This document shows positions 26,876 through 36,620 of a stretch of DNA of 64,000 nt, one piece after another (the first letter of the stretch is position 1; each line of letters begins with the position of its first letter). Both the position numbers and the translations under genes were made by a program. The notes under the pieces are model-generated. The model worked only from the letters and a program-made list of their open reading frames with translations. It ran no database searches and was not told the DNA's origin. This stretch comes from UBA9647 sp049522195. Its GTDB lineage: Bacteria > Bacteroidota > Ignavibacteria > UBA10030. The stretch spans positions 1 to 64,000 of the forward strand of contig JBEKOB010000008.1 in NCBI GenBank assembly GCA_049522195.1, given 5' to 3'.

Positions 26876-28779
26876 GCGGAACTTCTCTCCGATCGCGGAA
26901 TTGTAAAGAAGAACGTACTCCCCTGCCCCACACTGCTCTCGACCCAGATTCTGCCTCCGTGCGCTTCCACCACTTCCTTCGCAATTGCCAACCCCAGTCC
27001 AACACTGCCCGGCATGGCATCCGTCGATTGCTTGATCTGGACAAACTTATCGAAGATCACTTCCACCGCGTCCGCAGGGATGCCCCGGCCTGAATCCTTC
27101 ACGGAGACGCGTATGGAATCATCAAGAAGATCCGAGTGAATGGTAACGGTTCCATCAGCCGGCGTATAGCGCAGTGCGTTACTAACGAGGTTCGCCACAA
27201 CCCAGGAGAGTTGTTGCTGATCGCCCGGAACTTCGGGCGTGCTGGGCGGAATCTCCGTTTCGAGATGAATGCCTTTTTCCCGGAACTGCAGGCGCAAGGG
27301 CTTCAACGCTTCTTCGACGACGGACCGAAGGTTTATTTTCTCACTCCTCAGTTCGTACTTTCCGGATTCGAGACGCGACATGTCCAGCAGCTCTTTGACA
27401 AGCTTCGTGAGCCGCTCGCAGTCGTCTTTTGCAGTCACAAGCATATCCCGTTGAGGCTCATTCACCGATCCGAGGACTTCCCGTGACAGGATATCGACTG
27501 CCATGTTGATGGAGGTCAGCGGCGTGCGAAGCTCATGCGATACCGTCGCAATGAACTCAGACTTCATGCGATCAAGGTTCTTGAACCGCGTTACATCCTG
27601 GAGAAGAATCACCACGCCGAGGATGTTTCTTGATTCATCAACAATAGTGGTTTGGCGGGGGCGAAAATAAAGAGCCTGTTGTCCCGGCCGCTGAATGGAA
27701 AGCAGTGTGTCTTGCTGTGCCGTTTCGTCTGCGCGTGCTCCTCTACCGCTCAAGAGGGTCAGCCAGCGATCATTGTCAACGATCTCACCAAGGGGCTTCC
27801 CCTGCCAATCCGTGCCATGCACCTGCAACAATCTTCTCGCTGCCTGATTCATCAGCAGGACTTTGTTTCCTTCATCCACCATGATGACCGGATCCGGGAT
27901 GCTGGCGACGATTGCTTCGGATTTCTTTTTCTCGACGATGAGCTGAGAGATGTTCAACTCTTCATAGGTCCTCAGCCGCTCCGTCATCTTGTTAAACTCC
28001 ATGCCAAGTTCACCAATCTCGTCGTTCGTTGTAATATCAATTTTTTGATTTAGCTGCCCCTTGCCGATTCTGCGCGCAGCCTCCGTCAGCTTCTCCGCCG
28101 GCCTGATGATGGTCCGGGAAATCTGAACGCTGGCGAACAGGATCAGGACAATCGCAAAGATCGAAGTGAAGAGCACGGCAAACGCTGCGCTGTTTGAGGC
28201 TTCTCTGGCCCTTTTGTCTGCGGAGACGATCGCCTCTTGATTGAACTGAAGGAAGCGAGAGCACTCTCCTTTCAGCGTTTGCACGACCGGCCTCAGAGTC
28301 CTTTCATGAAAGGTTCGCGCGGCCCCCCGCCTGCTCCGTGCTTCAAGTATCTTGAAGAGTGAATCGGAGTTCCCAAGATATGTCGTGTAGGCTACGAAAA
28401 TGCTATCGAGGACCGGTGGCTTCGGAGCGACCAGAACGCTTTCAGTCGCCGTGCGATAGGAAAGGATAAAATCATCGCGGTTTTTTACAAAGACACCGCG
28501 TGCCGAGGTCAACTCATCCTTCCAGCTTGTCTGCACAGGCTCCCCACCGATCGGAAGTAGTACGCTGACATAGATTAGGGCTTCCTGAGCCTGCTGTTGC
28601 TGGTCCAGTGCTTTGGACATCTGCTGCGCAGCGAGAACACCCTGGTAGTTTTCGCGCATCATCTGGCCAACAGAGCCCTGGAACTCCAGGAAATTATAGA
28701 GGGCCACGACGCTCGAGGCGAGGGTTACGCAAACCAGAAGGAAGTAGCTAAAACCGATTTTGTAACGCAGGCTGCTCAT
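26872..28779 (-). CDS. Membrane sensor histidine kinase (4HB sensor-HAMP-PAS-HisKA-HATPase)
   Basis: A 635-residue kinase. One membrane helix at about 8-30, a periplasmic four-helix-bundle-like sensor (about 31-195), a second helix about 200-222, then HAMP (IRPAEKLTEAARRIGKGQL), a PAS domain (about 285-395: IPDPVIMVDEGNKVLLMNQA), the HisKA box ATVSHELRTPLTS with the phospho-acceptor His, and the HATPase with N box VVANLVSNALRY, KDSGRGIP and SVGLGLAIAKEVV. It passes phosphate to the overlapping NtrC-type regulator. The domain order resembles KinB/NtrB-like kinases that monitor envelope or nutrient state; the signal is unknown. Confidence 0.95.
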   Translation of the reverse strand: MSSLRYKIGFSYFLLVCVTLASSVVALYNFLEFQGSVGQMMRENYQGVLAAQQMSKALDQQQQAQEALIYVSVLLPIGGEPVQTSWKDELTSARGVFVKNRDDFILSYRTATESVLVAPKPPVLDSIFVAYTTYLGNSDSLFKILEARSRRGAARTFHERTLRPVVQTLKGECSRFLQFNQEAIVSADKRAREASNSAAFAVLFTSIFAIVLILFASVQISRTIIRPAEKLTEAARRIGKGQLNQKIDITTNDEIGELGMEFNKMTERLRTYEELNISQLIVEKKKSEAIVASIPDPVIMVDEGNKVLLMNQAARRLLQVHGTDWQGKPLGEIVDNDRWLTLLSGRGARADETAQQDTLLSIQRPGQQALYFRPRQTTIVDESRNILGVVILLQDVTRFKNLDRMKSEFIATVSHELRTPLTSINMAVDILSREVLGSVNEPQRDMLVTAKDDCERLTKLVKELLDMSRLESGKYELRSEKINLRSVVEEALKPLRLQFREKGIHLETEIPPSTPEVPGDQQQLSWVVANLVSNALRYTPADGTVTIHSDLLDDSIRVSVKDSGRGIPADAVEVIFDKFVQIKQSTDAMPGSVGLGLAIAKEVVEAHGGRIWVESSVGQGSTFFFTIPRSERSSA

Positions 28780-28961
28780 TTGAGCAAATAGTATTCATTT
28801 TTCGCCCGAAAGGCAAAAGCTCAGAAAACCTTAATTTCCAATGACTTCCGGCGTGCGAACGGGGAGCAGCCGGAGTCCCAACCCTGTTAATGATTGCTCG
28901 AAGATCGGTTGAGAAAAAAAGTTGAAGGGGATAGAACTTTTTTCTAAACTCATACGTATAA

Positions 28962-28978
28962 AATGACCATTAGTCATT
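28962..28978. promoter_or_regulatory. Inverted repeat, candidate TetR-family operator
   Basis: AATGAC and GTCATT are exact inverted half-sites separated by 5 bases, located 19 bases ahead of the TetR-type gene and downstream of an AT-rich TATAAAAT element at 28957-28964. The position fits autoregulation of the efflux operon by its own first gene. Confidence 0.5.
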
Positions 28979-28997
28979 AACTACACGAGTGTCAAAA

Positions 28998-29672
28998 ATG
29001 GGAATTCTAGAGCGCAAAGAAAGGGAGAGGGGGCACCGCAGGGAAGAGATCATTGACGCAGCCCAGCACGTGTTCTTTGAGAAGGGATTGTATGTTGCGA
29101 CAATGGACGAGATCGCCGAGAAAGCCGAGCTGAGCAAAGGGACCCTCTACCTCTACTATAAGAGCAAGGAAGACTTGTATCTGGCGGTTATGATGCGGGG
29201 TATGGAAATCCTGAGCGACATGTTCACCAAGGTGACGAAGAGCGGAGAATCTGCGGCAAAGATGTTGGTCGGCCTCAGTGATGCGTATGTTTCCTACTTC
29301 ACCAATCACAGAGAGTATTTCCGGATGATCCATTTCCTGCAGACGCCCCAATTTCACAAACAGGCCTCCGACGAAATGAAACAGAGCTGCGGCACACTCA
29401 ACCGGCATGTGTGGGGCCTAGCCAACGAAATACTTCAGCGTTGCATCGATGAAGGCATCCTCCGCAAAGATCTCAATCCGGTCGAAGTGGGAATAATTCT
29501 TTGGTCGAGTACCACCGCCCTCTTGCTTCGCATCGACAGCGAGTACCCAATGTGGAAACAGAGTTTTCACATTGATCTTACTCAGACGCTGAAGCTCTCC
29601 AACAGATTGTTGTTTGATGCAATGTGTACGGAGAATGGAAGGAAAACGATCACAGCCCTTGCGAACAACTGA
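28998..29672 (+). CDS. TetR/AcrR-family transcriptional regulator
   Basis: A regulator of about 224 residues. The N-terminal HTH is typical of the family: REEIIDAAQHVFFEKGLYVA, then MDEIAEKAELSKGTLYLYYK with a following SKEDLYLAV. The helical C-terminal half should bind a ligand. The ATG at 28998 is used; a GTG nine bases earlier is equally possible, as neither has a clear ribosome site. The gene starts a rightward TolC-adaptor-RND operon and its stop is only 20 bases before the TolC start, so it likely represses the pump until an effector binds. An inverted repeat (28962-28978) just upstream is a plausible operator. Confidence 0.93.
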   Translation: MGILERKERERGHRREEIIDAAQHVFFEKGLYVATMDEIAEKAELSKGTLYLYYKSKEDLYLAVMMRGMEILSDMFTKVTKSGESAAKMLVGLSDAYVSYFTNHREYFRMIHFLQTPQFHKQASDEMKQSCGTLNRHVWGLANEILQRCIDEGILRKDLNPVEVGIILWSSTTALLLRIDSEYPMWKQSFHIDLTQTLKLSNRLLFDAMCTENGRKTITALANN

Positions 29673-29691
29673 ACATCCTATCGAGGAATAC

Positions 29692-31110
29692 ATGAATCTG
29701 CACCGTCGATTACCATTGATTGCATATTGCCTCACCCTCGCAGTGGTTTTCCTCGCGGCGACGGCAGAATCACAACAAAGCCTCCCACAACGCCTCTCGC
29801 TCCAGGATGCGGTGCGTCTGGCCATGAAACGAAACCCGGACCTTACCTCTGCCCGGCTTGAAGTAAAGCGCTCCGATGCGCGTGTTCTCGAAGCCTGGGG
29901 AAACGCCCTGCCGGCTGTCGATCTCTCCGGACAGTACGTCCATATGATCGATAAACCGGTCACGTTTTTTCCAGACATCTTTCTGTACAGCTTCATGAAG
30001 GCGATTGACTCCACAACGCCCAAACCGACCGGACAGTTCGTGCCCGTTTCCTTCTCCCCAGGCTTCATGGCAAGTGCAACGCTGAATGTGAGACAGATTC
30101 TCTTTAACGGGGCTGTCTTTATTGGTGTCGGCGCAGCAAACATCTATTCGCATCTCGCACGCGACTTGTACCAGGCGAAACAGGTTGAGACCGTGACCAA
30201 GGTGCAAAAGGCATACTATGGAGCCCTTCTTGCCCATGAGGCATTCGACCTGATGCACTCCAGTCTCCAGAACGCCGAAGACAATCTTAAGAATGTCCGC
30301 GTGATGCTCAAACAAGGAATCGTTTCGGACTACGACGAACTGCGTGCCTCGGTGGGAGTTGAAAACGTCCGCCCGATGGTCATCCAGAGCGAGACGAATT
30401 TCAATCTCGCCCTCGATAATCTTCGCAACACGATTGGTGTAACGAACAAAGAGGAGTTTATTTTGACCGACAGCCTGTCATTCCAAGCGATCGATGAGGA
30501 GATCCTCAAACGCGCGGAAACGCTTGTCCTTGAGCTGAACCCCGGCCTCAGCGCTGTCAAACGGCAGATTGAGCTTAACGGTGCGGTGGTCAATGCCGAG
30601 CGATCGAACTATCTCCCTACGATCGCTGCCTTTGGACAGTACCAGTACCAAGCTGCAAAAGACGAATTCAATTTCTCGACGAACGACTTCTATAAAGGTT
30701 CAAATATCGGCTTGTCACTCTCACTGAGCCTCTTCCAGGGATTCCAGACCTATGCACGCGTCGAACAAGCGCAACTCGAGCAGCGCAAGAGCGAAGAACA
30801 GCAGGTCAATCTCGAGAGAACGCTACAGACTGGACTCCACTCCATTCTGGGGAACCTGCAACAGGCCCGCAAGAGAATCGAAGCACAGGGCAAGACTGTT
30901 GAGATGGCCGAGCGGGGGTATAAGATTGTCACGACACGCTTCCTGAGCAACGCTGCGACACAGCTCGAAGTGAACGACGCCCAGCTTGCGCTGACACAGG
31001 CCAAAGTCAACCGCGTGCAGGCCATCTATGATTATCTGATAGCTTCCGCTGATCTGGACCAGCTGATCGGACGTCTACCAGGCTATCTCCTCGAAACTGA
31101 AGAAAAGTAA
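29692..31110 (+). CDS. TolC-family outer-membrane efflux channel
   Basis: A 472-residue outer-membrane factor. The ATG at 29692 follows GAGGAA by 6 bases and gives a signal peptide (about residues 1-27, ending AESQQ); longer frames would overlap the regulator gene. Two repeats of long helices with characteristic LSLQDAVRLAMKRNPDL at the mature N-terminus and LSLSLFQGFQTYARVEQA later identify the TolC fold, a trimeric tunnel across the periplasm and outer membrane. It works with the adaptor and RND pump downstream. About 20 bases separate it from the adaptor gene. Confidence 0.93.
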   Translation: MNLHRRLPLIAYCLTLAVVFLAATAESQQSLPQRLSLQDAVRLAMKRNPDLTSARLEVKRSDARVLEAWGNALPAVDLSGQYVHMIDKPVTFFPDIFLYSFMKAIDSTTPKPTGQFVPVSFSPGFMASATLNVRQILFNGAVFIGVGAANIYSHLARDLYQAKQVETVTKVQKAYYGALLAHEAFDLMHSSLQNAEDNLKNVRVMLKQGIVSDYDELRASVGVENVRPMVIQSETNFNLALDNLRNTIGVTNKEEFILTDSLSFQAIDEEILKRAETLVLELNPGLSAVKRQIELNGAVVNAERSNYLPTIAAFGQYQYQAAKDEFNFSTNDFYKGSNIGLSLSLSLFQGFQTYARVEQAQLEQRKSEEQQVNLERTLQTGLHSILGNLQQARKRIEAQGKTVEMAERGYKIVTTRFLSNAATQLEVNDAQLALTQAKVNRVQAIYDYLIASADLDQLIGRLPGYLLETEEK

Positions 31111-31130
31111 ACTACTGAAGGAATATTTCC

Positions 31131-32174
31131 ATGAATAGCATAACGCGAGTTCTTCTAGCATTGCTGATGTTGAGCGCTCTGCTTCTCTCCTCTTGCGGCA
31201 AGCAGGGGACAACCAGCAACGGCGACAAAGTCCAGCCGGTCAACGTGCGGGTTGAAATCTTAAAGCCATCACGATTGGTCGACGGCATACAGGTCGCCGG
31301 CACGGTCAAAGCCTCAGAAGATGCGAGTCTGAGCCCTGAAGAAGGGGGCGTCGTCAAGGAATGGAAGGCCAGGAAAGGCCAGAGCGTGAAGAAAGGCGAT
31401 CTGGTGATTGTCCTCAGGGATGAGGTACTGAAAGCCGGTTTGGACGCAGCAGAGGCACAGTACAAGATGGCTGAGCTCAACCTCGAGAAACAACGAAAAG
31501 TATTCGACGAGCAGGGTATCAGCGAACTTCAGCTGAAGAATATGGAATACACGCGGGACGCTGCAAAGGCAAATGCAGACCTCATGAAGGCGCGCTGGGA
31601 GCGGACGCAGATCCGGGCTCCCTTTGACGGCATCGTGGACAATATCATCCCCAACGAAGGCGATTTCGCACCTCCGGGTGTGCCGGTTGCCCGCATCGTC
31701 AACACCGCCACGATCAAGATACAGGCGGACATCCCTGAGATGTATTCCGGCTCTATTACTCTCGGCTCCGCGGCCATCATCACGATTGATGCGCTGCCTG
31801 GCGATACGCTCCGGGGCAAGGTAAATTTCGTCGGATCTACTGTGTCGTCTGCCAATCGCGCGTTGCAGGTGGAAATTGTGGTTTCCAATCCGTACCGAAA
31901 AATAAAATCGGAGATGGTGGCAAAAGTAAAGATATTGCGCGGAATAAAGCCGAACGCGTTGCTGGTCAGCGAGAACCTCATCCAGCTTGTCGACCGGGAT
32001 CGCACGATCGTATACGTCGAGAATGGTGGCAAAGCCGAGGAGCGACGTCTGAAACTTGGCGGACACCAGGGAATCATGGTCGAAGTGCTCGAGGGATTGA
32101 AACCGGGAGATCGTGTCATTGTGTCCGGGTATCAGAAAGTCGTCAACGGTTCACCAGTTATCGTTTCGCAATAG
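31131..32174 (+). CDS. RND efflux periplasmic adaptor lipoprotein
   Basis: A 347-residue membrane-fusion protein. A lipoprotein signal with lipobox LSSC and Cys22 anchors it to the inner membrane. A split biotinyl-lipoyl-like domain (GGVVKEWKARKGQSVKKGD, later TQIRAPFDGIVDNIIPNEGD) brackets a helical hairpin at about 105-145, followed by beta-barrel and membrane-proximal domains (LKPGDRVIVSGYQKVVNGSP). It bridges the RND pump to the TolC channel. GAAGGAAT precedes the ATG. The spacing to neighbours on both sides (20 and 13 bases) indicates one operon. Confidence 0.94.
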   Translation: MNSITRVLLALLMLSALLLSSCGKQGTTSNGDKVQPVNVRVEILKPSRLVDGIQVAGTVKASEDASLSPEEGGVVKEWKARKGQSVKKGDLVIVLRDEVLKAGLDAAEAQYKMAELNLEKQRKVFDEQGISELQLKNMEYTRDAAKANADLMKARWERTQIRAPFDGIVDNIIPNEGDFAPPGVPVARIVNTATIKIQADIPEMYSGSITLGSAAIITIDALPGDTLRGKVNFVGSTVSSANRALQVEIVVSNPYRKIKSEMVAKVKILRGIKPNALLVSENLIQLVDRDRTIVYVENGGKAEERRLKLGGHQGIMVEVLEGLKPGDRVIVSGYQKVVNGSPVIVSQ

Positions 32175-32187
32175 CGGAGACCTGACC

Positions 32188-35100
32188 ATGAAAATCTGGA
32201 GTATTGCAGTTGACAACAAGACCGCAGTATATATCCTGATGGTCTTGATCGTGATGTTCGGCTGGAGTTCGTACACCGATCTTCCGCGCGAAGCCGCTCC
32301 CGACGTGAAGATTCCGTTGATCATCGTGGCGACACCGTACATTGGTGTGTCTCCTGTCGATATCGAGGGATTGATCACACAACCGCTTGAGAAGGAACTC
32401 AAGGGGCTCAAGGATATCAAACACATTACCTCCGTTTCCAAAGAGGGACTTTCTACTATTCAGGTGGAGTTCAATACCGGCATCGATATTGACGAAGGAC
32501 TACGGCGTGTTCGGGACAAGGTCAATTCGGCACGATCGCAGCTTCCCAGCGACATTCTTGATCCCGTGATCAACGAGATCAATATCAGCGAGTTCCCCAT
32601 CATGTATGTCAACGTGAGCGGGCAGGTCGGACTGGCACGACTGAAGAAAATTGCAGATGATTTGCGCGACGATATCGAGGCGATTCCCGGCGTTATCGCA
32701 TCAGACATTACGGGCGGACTCGAGCCAGAAGTACAGGTTAACGTCGACGTCTACCGGATGAACGCTTACCAGATCAGCTTTGACGATATCGCGAACGCCA
32801 TACGGGCGGAAAACCTCTCGATCCCTGGCGGGTCCATCGATACCAAAGACAAGAACCTGACGATTCGCATTCCGGGGGAGTTCAAAGAAGTGCGTCCCCT
32901 GGAAGATATCGTGCTGAAGATGCAGAACGGCAAACCCATCTATCTTCGTGACGTGGCAAAGGTCGATTACTCCTTTGAAGACCGTCAAACCTATGCACGC
33001 TTAAATTCGAAAGAGGTGGTATCGGTTCACGTGCGGAAACGCGCTGGCGAGAACCTCCTGCGTATAACAGATGAAGTGAAACAAATAGTCGCCGAGAAGC
33101 GAACCTCACTCCCGCAGGGCATTTCTATCGATATCTCGAATGACCAGTCAAAGTTTGTGACGAGAATGGTCAAAGAGCTTGAAAACAGCGTCTTGACCGG
33201 CATGTTCCTGGTTGTCATGTCTCTGTTCATGTTCTTCGGGTTCAAGAACTCACTCTTGATCTCGACGGCGATCCCGCTCTCAATGTTTGTGGGATTCGTT
33301 GTCCTTTCTGCTCTTGGGATCACGTTAAACATGGTCGTGTTATTCTCCATGGTGTTGGTACTCGGCATTCTGGTTGATGATGCCATTGTCGTCATTGAAA
33401 ACACGTACCGGCATCAGCAGGAATATGGGGAAAGCCCGGAAGTAGCTGCGAAGAAGGCAGCCGGTGAGGTCTTCGTGCCCGTCCTGACGTCGACCGTAAC
33501 GACCCTATCGGCATTCCTCCCGCTGGCGTTCTGGCCGGGGATTGTCGGTGACTTCATGAAGTACTTCCCTTACACGCTGATCATTACGCTGACAGCATCT
33601 CTATTCGTGGCGTATGTCATCAGCCCCGTGCAGGCCGCGCGGTGGATCAACTACAAGCGCGATATACGGAAGGCAAAGGAAAATCTTGAACACCCACATT
33701 GGTACAAGAAATACAACCCATTTACGATCCTATATCACGAGGTCGACAGCATTGTCTTTCCGCGGCTTCAATCAGAATACGTGAAAACCCTGAAATGGAC
33801 GCTCGATCACAAGGGACTAACGATGGGGGGAGCCTTTGGCTTGCTCGTCCTGATCATGGTGTTGTTTGGACTGTTCAACAAGGGGGTCGATTTCTTCCCG
33901 AATACTCAGCCATCGCAGGTCACAATGAATATCGAGATGCCGGCAGGGACTTCACTCGATGTGACCAATAACCTCGCCCAGCTCATGGAGGAACGTCTCG
34001 ATCAGATCCCTGGACGAAAAGATGCCGAGTTCGTCGCGACGAGCGTCGGGACGTCCGACAATGCGTTTGATTTCGGTGGCCAAGGAACGCCGAATAAGTC
34101 CCAGATCGCGATTATTTTCTATGAGAAGAAGTTGCGCGCACAGAACACGTTCCAGACGCTCGAAGAAGTTCGTAAGACGACCGCGGGGATCGCGGGTGCA
34201 GATCTCCGCGTCGCAAAGCAGCAGATGGGTCCTCCCGTTGGAGCACCTGTGAGCGTAGAGATTTCAGGTCAGGATTATGATCAGCTCGAGTCACTCAGTC
34301 TCGTCGTGCGGGAAAAGATCAAAGACATCCCGGGCCTTGTCGATCTCAAGGACGACTACAACACCGGCCGTCCCGAGGTTGAAATAAGGATCGATCGCGA
34401 GAAAGCGGGTATGTACTACACGAGCACCGGTCAGATCGCCTCGACCGTGCGAGCCGCGATTGCCGGCGTTGATGCATCGAAGTACCGCGTTGGCGAGGAC
34501 CAGTACAACATCCGCGTCCGATTACAGGAAGACCAGCGGATGTCACCGAGTGATCTCGAGAACCTGCGGATCACCTTCATGAACCGCCGCGGACAATTGC
34601 TTTCCATCCCTCTGACATCGGTCGCGGATCTTAAGCGAACGACGGCGGTGTCAGATATCAAGCGAAAAGATCAAAAGCGTGTCATCACAGTTTCCGCTGA
34701 CGTTGAGGGACGCGTTCAATCCGACGTCATCAGTGACGTCAAGGCGCGTATCTCGGGCTTGTCGCTTCCGGTCGAGTACGGTATCAAGCTGACGGGATCA
34801 CAGGAAGAGCAACAGAAAGCCACGGATTTTCTTGGCAAGGCATTCATCATCACGTTGCTCCTTGTCTTCCTGATTATGGTGGCGGAGTTCAATTCACTGA
34901 AAGTCCCTTTCGTGATCCTCATTTCCGTCCTTCTCTCGCTGATCGGGGTCATGCTTGGGCTGGTGGTCACGCGAACACCCGCGAGCGTCGTGATGACGGG
35001 TGTCGGCGTTGTTGCTCTTGCCGGAATCGTCGTGCGCAACGGCATCGTCCTTCTGGACTTCGTGAAGCACAAACACGATGAAGGGGGACTCTCACTGGAA

Positions 35101-35406
35101 GATGCACTTCTCGAAGCGGGAAGGATTCGTCTACGCCCGGTGGTCCTGACGGCAGCTGCAACTGTACTCGGTGTGTTGCCTATGGCGACGGGGATCGACT
35201 TTGACTGGCGTGAATTCCACTTCATTTTCGGCGCAGAGAGCGCAGAGTTCTGGCGACCGCTGGCAGTAACCATCATTTTCGGTCTGACGATTTCCACCTT
35301 CTTGACGCTTGTAATCGTCCCCACCGTGTATTCGCTGCTTGAAGAGTGGACGAACAGAGTCTCAAGTTTCTTCAGGCGATTCAGAGGAAGAGAACAGGAA
35401 AACTAA
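32188..35406 (+). CDS. RND-superfamily efflux transporter (AcrB/MexB-like, HAE1)
   Basis: A 1072-residue proton-driven efflux pump. The ATG at 32188 is used (GGAGA upstream); a longer frame would overlap the adaptor gene. Two homologous halves each have one helix, a large periplasmic loop and five to six helices, giving 12 helices. Helix 4 carries VVLGILVDDAIVVIENTYRH, the proton-relay Asp pair typical of RND pumps; the N-terminal IPLIIVATPYIGVSPVDIE and the second-half GVVALAGIVVRNGIVLLDF are also hallmarks. Substrates (drugs, bile-like or metal compounds) cannot be told; the paired Asp motif resembles hydrophobic/amphiphilic exporters more than heavy-metal ones. A terminator follows at 35461-35518. 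Confidence 0.95.
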   Translation: MKIWSIAVDNKTAVYILMVLIVMFGWSSYTDLPREAAPDVKIPLIIVATPYIGVSPVDIEGLITQPLEKELKGLKDIKHITSVSKEGLSTIQVEFNTGIDIDEGLRRVRDKVNSARSQLPSDILDPVINEINISEFPIMYVNVSGQVGLARLKKIADDLRDDIEAIPGVIASDITGGLEPEVQVNVDVYRMNAYQISFDDIANAIRAENLSIPGGSIDTKDKNLTIRIPGEFKEVRPLEDIVLKMQNGKPIYLRDVAKVDYSFEDRQTYARLNSKEVVSVHVRKRAGENLLRITDEVKQIVAEKRTSLPQGISIDISNDQSKFVTRMVKELENSVLTGMFLVVMSLFMFFGFKNSLLISTAIPLSMFVGFVVLSALGITLNMVVLFSMVLVLGILVDDAIVVIENTYRHQQEYGESPEVAAKKAAGEVFVPVLTSTVTTLSAFLPLAFWPGIVGDFMKYFPYTLIITLTASLFVAYVISPVQAARWINYKRDIRKAKENLEHPHWYKKYNPFTILYHEVDSIVFPRLQSEYVKTLKWTLDHKGLTMGGAFGLLVLIMVLFGLFNKGVDFFPNTQPSQVTMNIEMPAGTSLDVTNNLAQLMEERLDQIPGRKDAEFVATSVGTSDNAFDFGGQGTPNKSQIAIIFYEKKLRAQNTFQTLEEVRKTTAGIAGADLRVAKQQMGPPVGAPVSVEISGQDYDQLESLSLVVREKIKDIPGLVDLKDDYNTGRPEVEIRIDREKAGMYYTSTGQIASTVRAAIAGVDASKYRVGEDQYNIRVRLQEDQRMSPSDLENLRITFMNRRGQLLSIPLTSVADLKRTTAVSDIKRKDQKRVITVSADVEGRVQSDVISDVKARISGLSLPVEYGIKLTGSQEEQQKATDFLGKAFIITLLLVFLIMVAEFNSLKVPFVILISVLLSLIGVMLGLVVTRTPASVVMTGVGVVALAGIVVRNGIVLLDFVKHKHDEGGLSLEDALLEAGRIRLRPVVLTAAATVLGVLPMATGIDFDWREFHFIFGAESAEFWRPLAVTIIFGLTISTFLTLVIVPTVYSLLEEWTNRVSSFFRRFRGREQEN

Positions 35407-35460
35407 ACCGGATTCGCGAAAGCGCTGTTGGCATGTGAATCTCAGAACATTTCTCACTCT

Positions 35461-35518
35461 CAGGAATGGGAGCCCGAAGCTCGCATAGCTGGTTTTGGTG
35501 CTCCCTTTCCTGTTTTTC
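35461..35518 (+). terminator. Terminator of the TetR-TolC-adaptor-RND operon
   Basis: CAGGAATGGGAGC (35461-35473) pairs with GCTCCCTTTCCTG (35500-35512), 12 of 13 positions, followed by TTTTTCCCC. The loop of about 26 bases is long but itself G/C-containing. The position, 55 bases after the pump stop, is as expected. Confidence 0.75.
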
Positions 35519-35667
35519 CCCTTTCCGCCAGCCAAATTCCCTTTCAATACCGCCACGTGCGAGACAAATCCCGGTTTCATTCGTTCTATACTATCATAGA
35601 AGAACTTGGTATCTTGATCATCAACCAGTATGCGCTACTGTTGTTGCATCGTATAAGGAAACCGTTC

Positions 35668-36519
35668 ATGACCATGCCCATTTTGACCGCATCTCATCGT
35701 CTCAGGAACAATTACGGAATGAACTTCGCTCTCTCAAGTCTCGTCGTGTCATTTGTTGTTACTTCTGCACTCATTACATTCACGGGTTGCAGCAGTACAC
35801 TCGAGCTCACCAGCCGTTGGACAAATCATGAATTGAGGATTGACGGCACAGGGAAAGAATGGAAAGATGGCACAACGCTGCTTCCCGGACCCCAGGTCCT
35901 CGTTGGAATCAAGAACGACAAGGACAATCTTTACGTTTGCCTGATCACGGCAAATCGAATGACGCAGGCACAGATGCTTGCTCTGGGAACAACCGTTTGG
36001 TTTGATACGGAGGGACAGAAGAACAAGAGGTTCGGCATACAGTTCCCGGTAGCCGGCCTTCTTCAGGGGCGCCGATTCCCGACACAGCAAAATCCTGAGG
36101 ATTTGAAACGTCTCATCGAAGCAGCACAGCGACAGTTTGAGGTTGTCGGTCCGGGTCAAGATGAACGTCACCGTATAGCAGACAGGCAGGACAAGGGTAT
36201 TGATGTGCACCTCGGCTATGCCGATGGCACGCTTACGTACGAACTGAAGATTCCGCTTCACAAATCTTCCGATCGCCCCTACGCGATCGGTGCCGACCCT
36301 CTCAAGCGTTTGACGATCGGCCTGGAAACAGGAGAGTACTCCGACGCGATGCGGGCTCAGATGAGCGGGCCCAGCCGATCAGCCGGCAGTTCAGGAGGGG
36401 GCGGAGGAGGCAGGGGTGGGAGGGGCGGTGGTGGCGCACAGAGCTCAAGCGCTCTTGGTGGAGACGCTCCGGAACCTCTCAAACACTGGCTCGTTGTACA
36501 TCTTGTGGCGCCGAATTGA
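35668..36519 (+). CDS. Lipoprotein with CBM9-like domain and Gly-rich segment
   Basis: A lipoprotein of 283 residues starting at 35668 (AAGGAA 9 bases upstream); an alternative start at 35719 leaves the same signal. The lipobox TFTGC puts the acylated Cys at residue 41. The following SRWTNHELRIDGTGKEWKDG, then VLVGIKNDKDNLYVCL and TTVWFDTEG resemble CBM9-like/DOMON-type domains used for carbohydrate or ligand binding on the cell surface. Near the end, a run of about 25 Gly/Arg/Ser residues (SSGGGGGGRGGRGGGG) separates off a last hydrophobic strand. No catalytic residues are visible. It follows the efflux terminator and likely has its own promoter. Confidence 0.68.
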   Translation: MTMPILTASHRLRNNYGMNFALSSLVVSFVVTSALITFTGCSSTLELTSRWTNHELRIDGTGKEWKDGTTLLPGPQVLVGIKNDKDNLYVCLITANRMTQAQMLALGTTVWFDTEGQKNKRFGIQFPVAGLLQGRRFPTQQNPEDLKRLIEAAQRQFEVVGPGQDERHRIADRQDKGIDVHLGYADGTLTYELKIPLHKSSDRPYAIGADPLKRLTIGLETGEYSDAMRAQMSGPSRSAGSSGGGGGGRGGRGGGGAQSSSALGGDAPEPLKHWLVVHLVAPN

Positions 36520-36620
36520 GGATGAGCGCCCTCGACAATGAACACTGATATGCAGGATTTTCTCTAGAGTTCACACATTTAATTCACTCATTCCACAAAC
36601 AACCAACACGGAGCACATTT

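Noticed and set aside
35428..35667. N-terminal extension of the CBM9-like lipoprotein
   Set aside because: It covers the efflux operon terminator and places a lipoprotein signal in the middle of the protein; the start at 35668 is far better.
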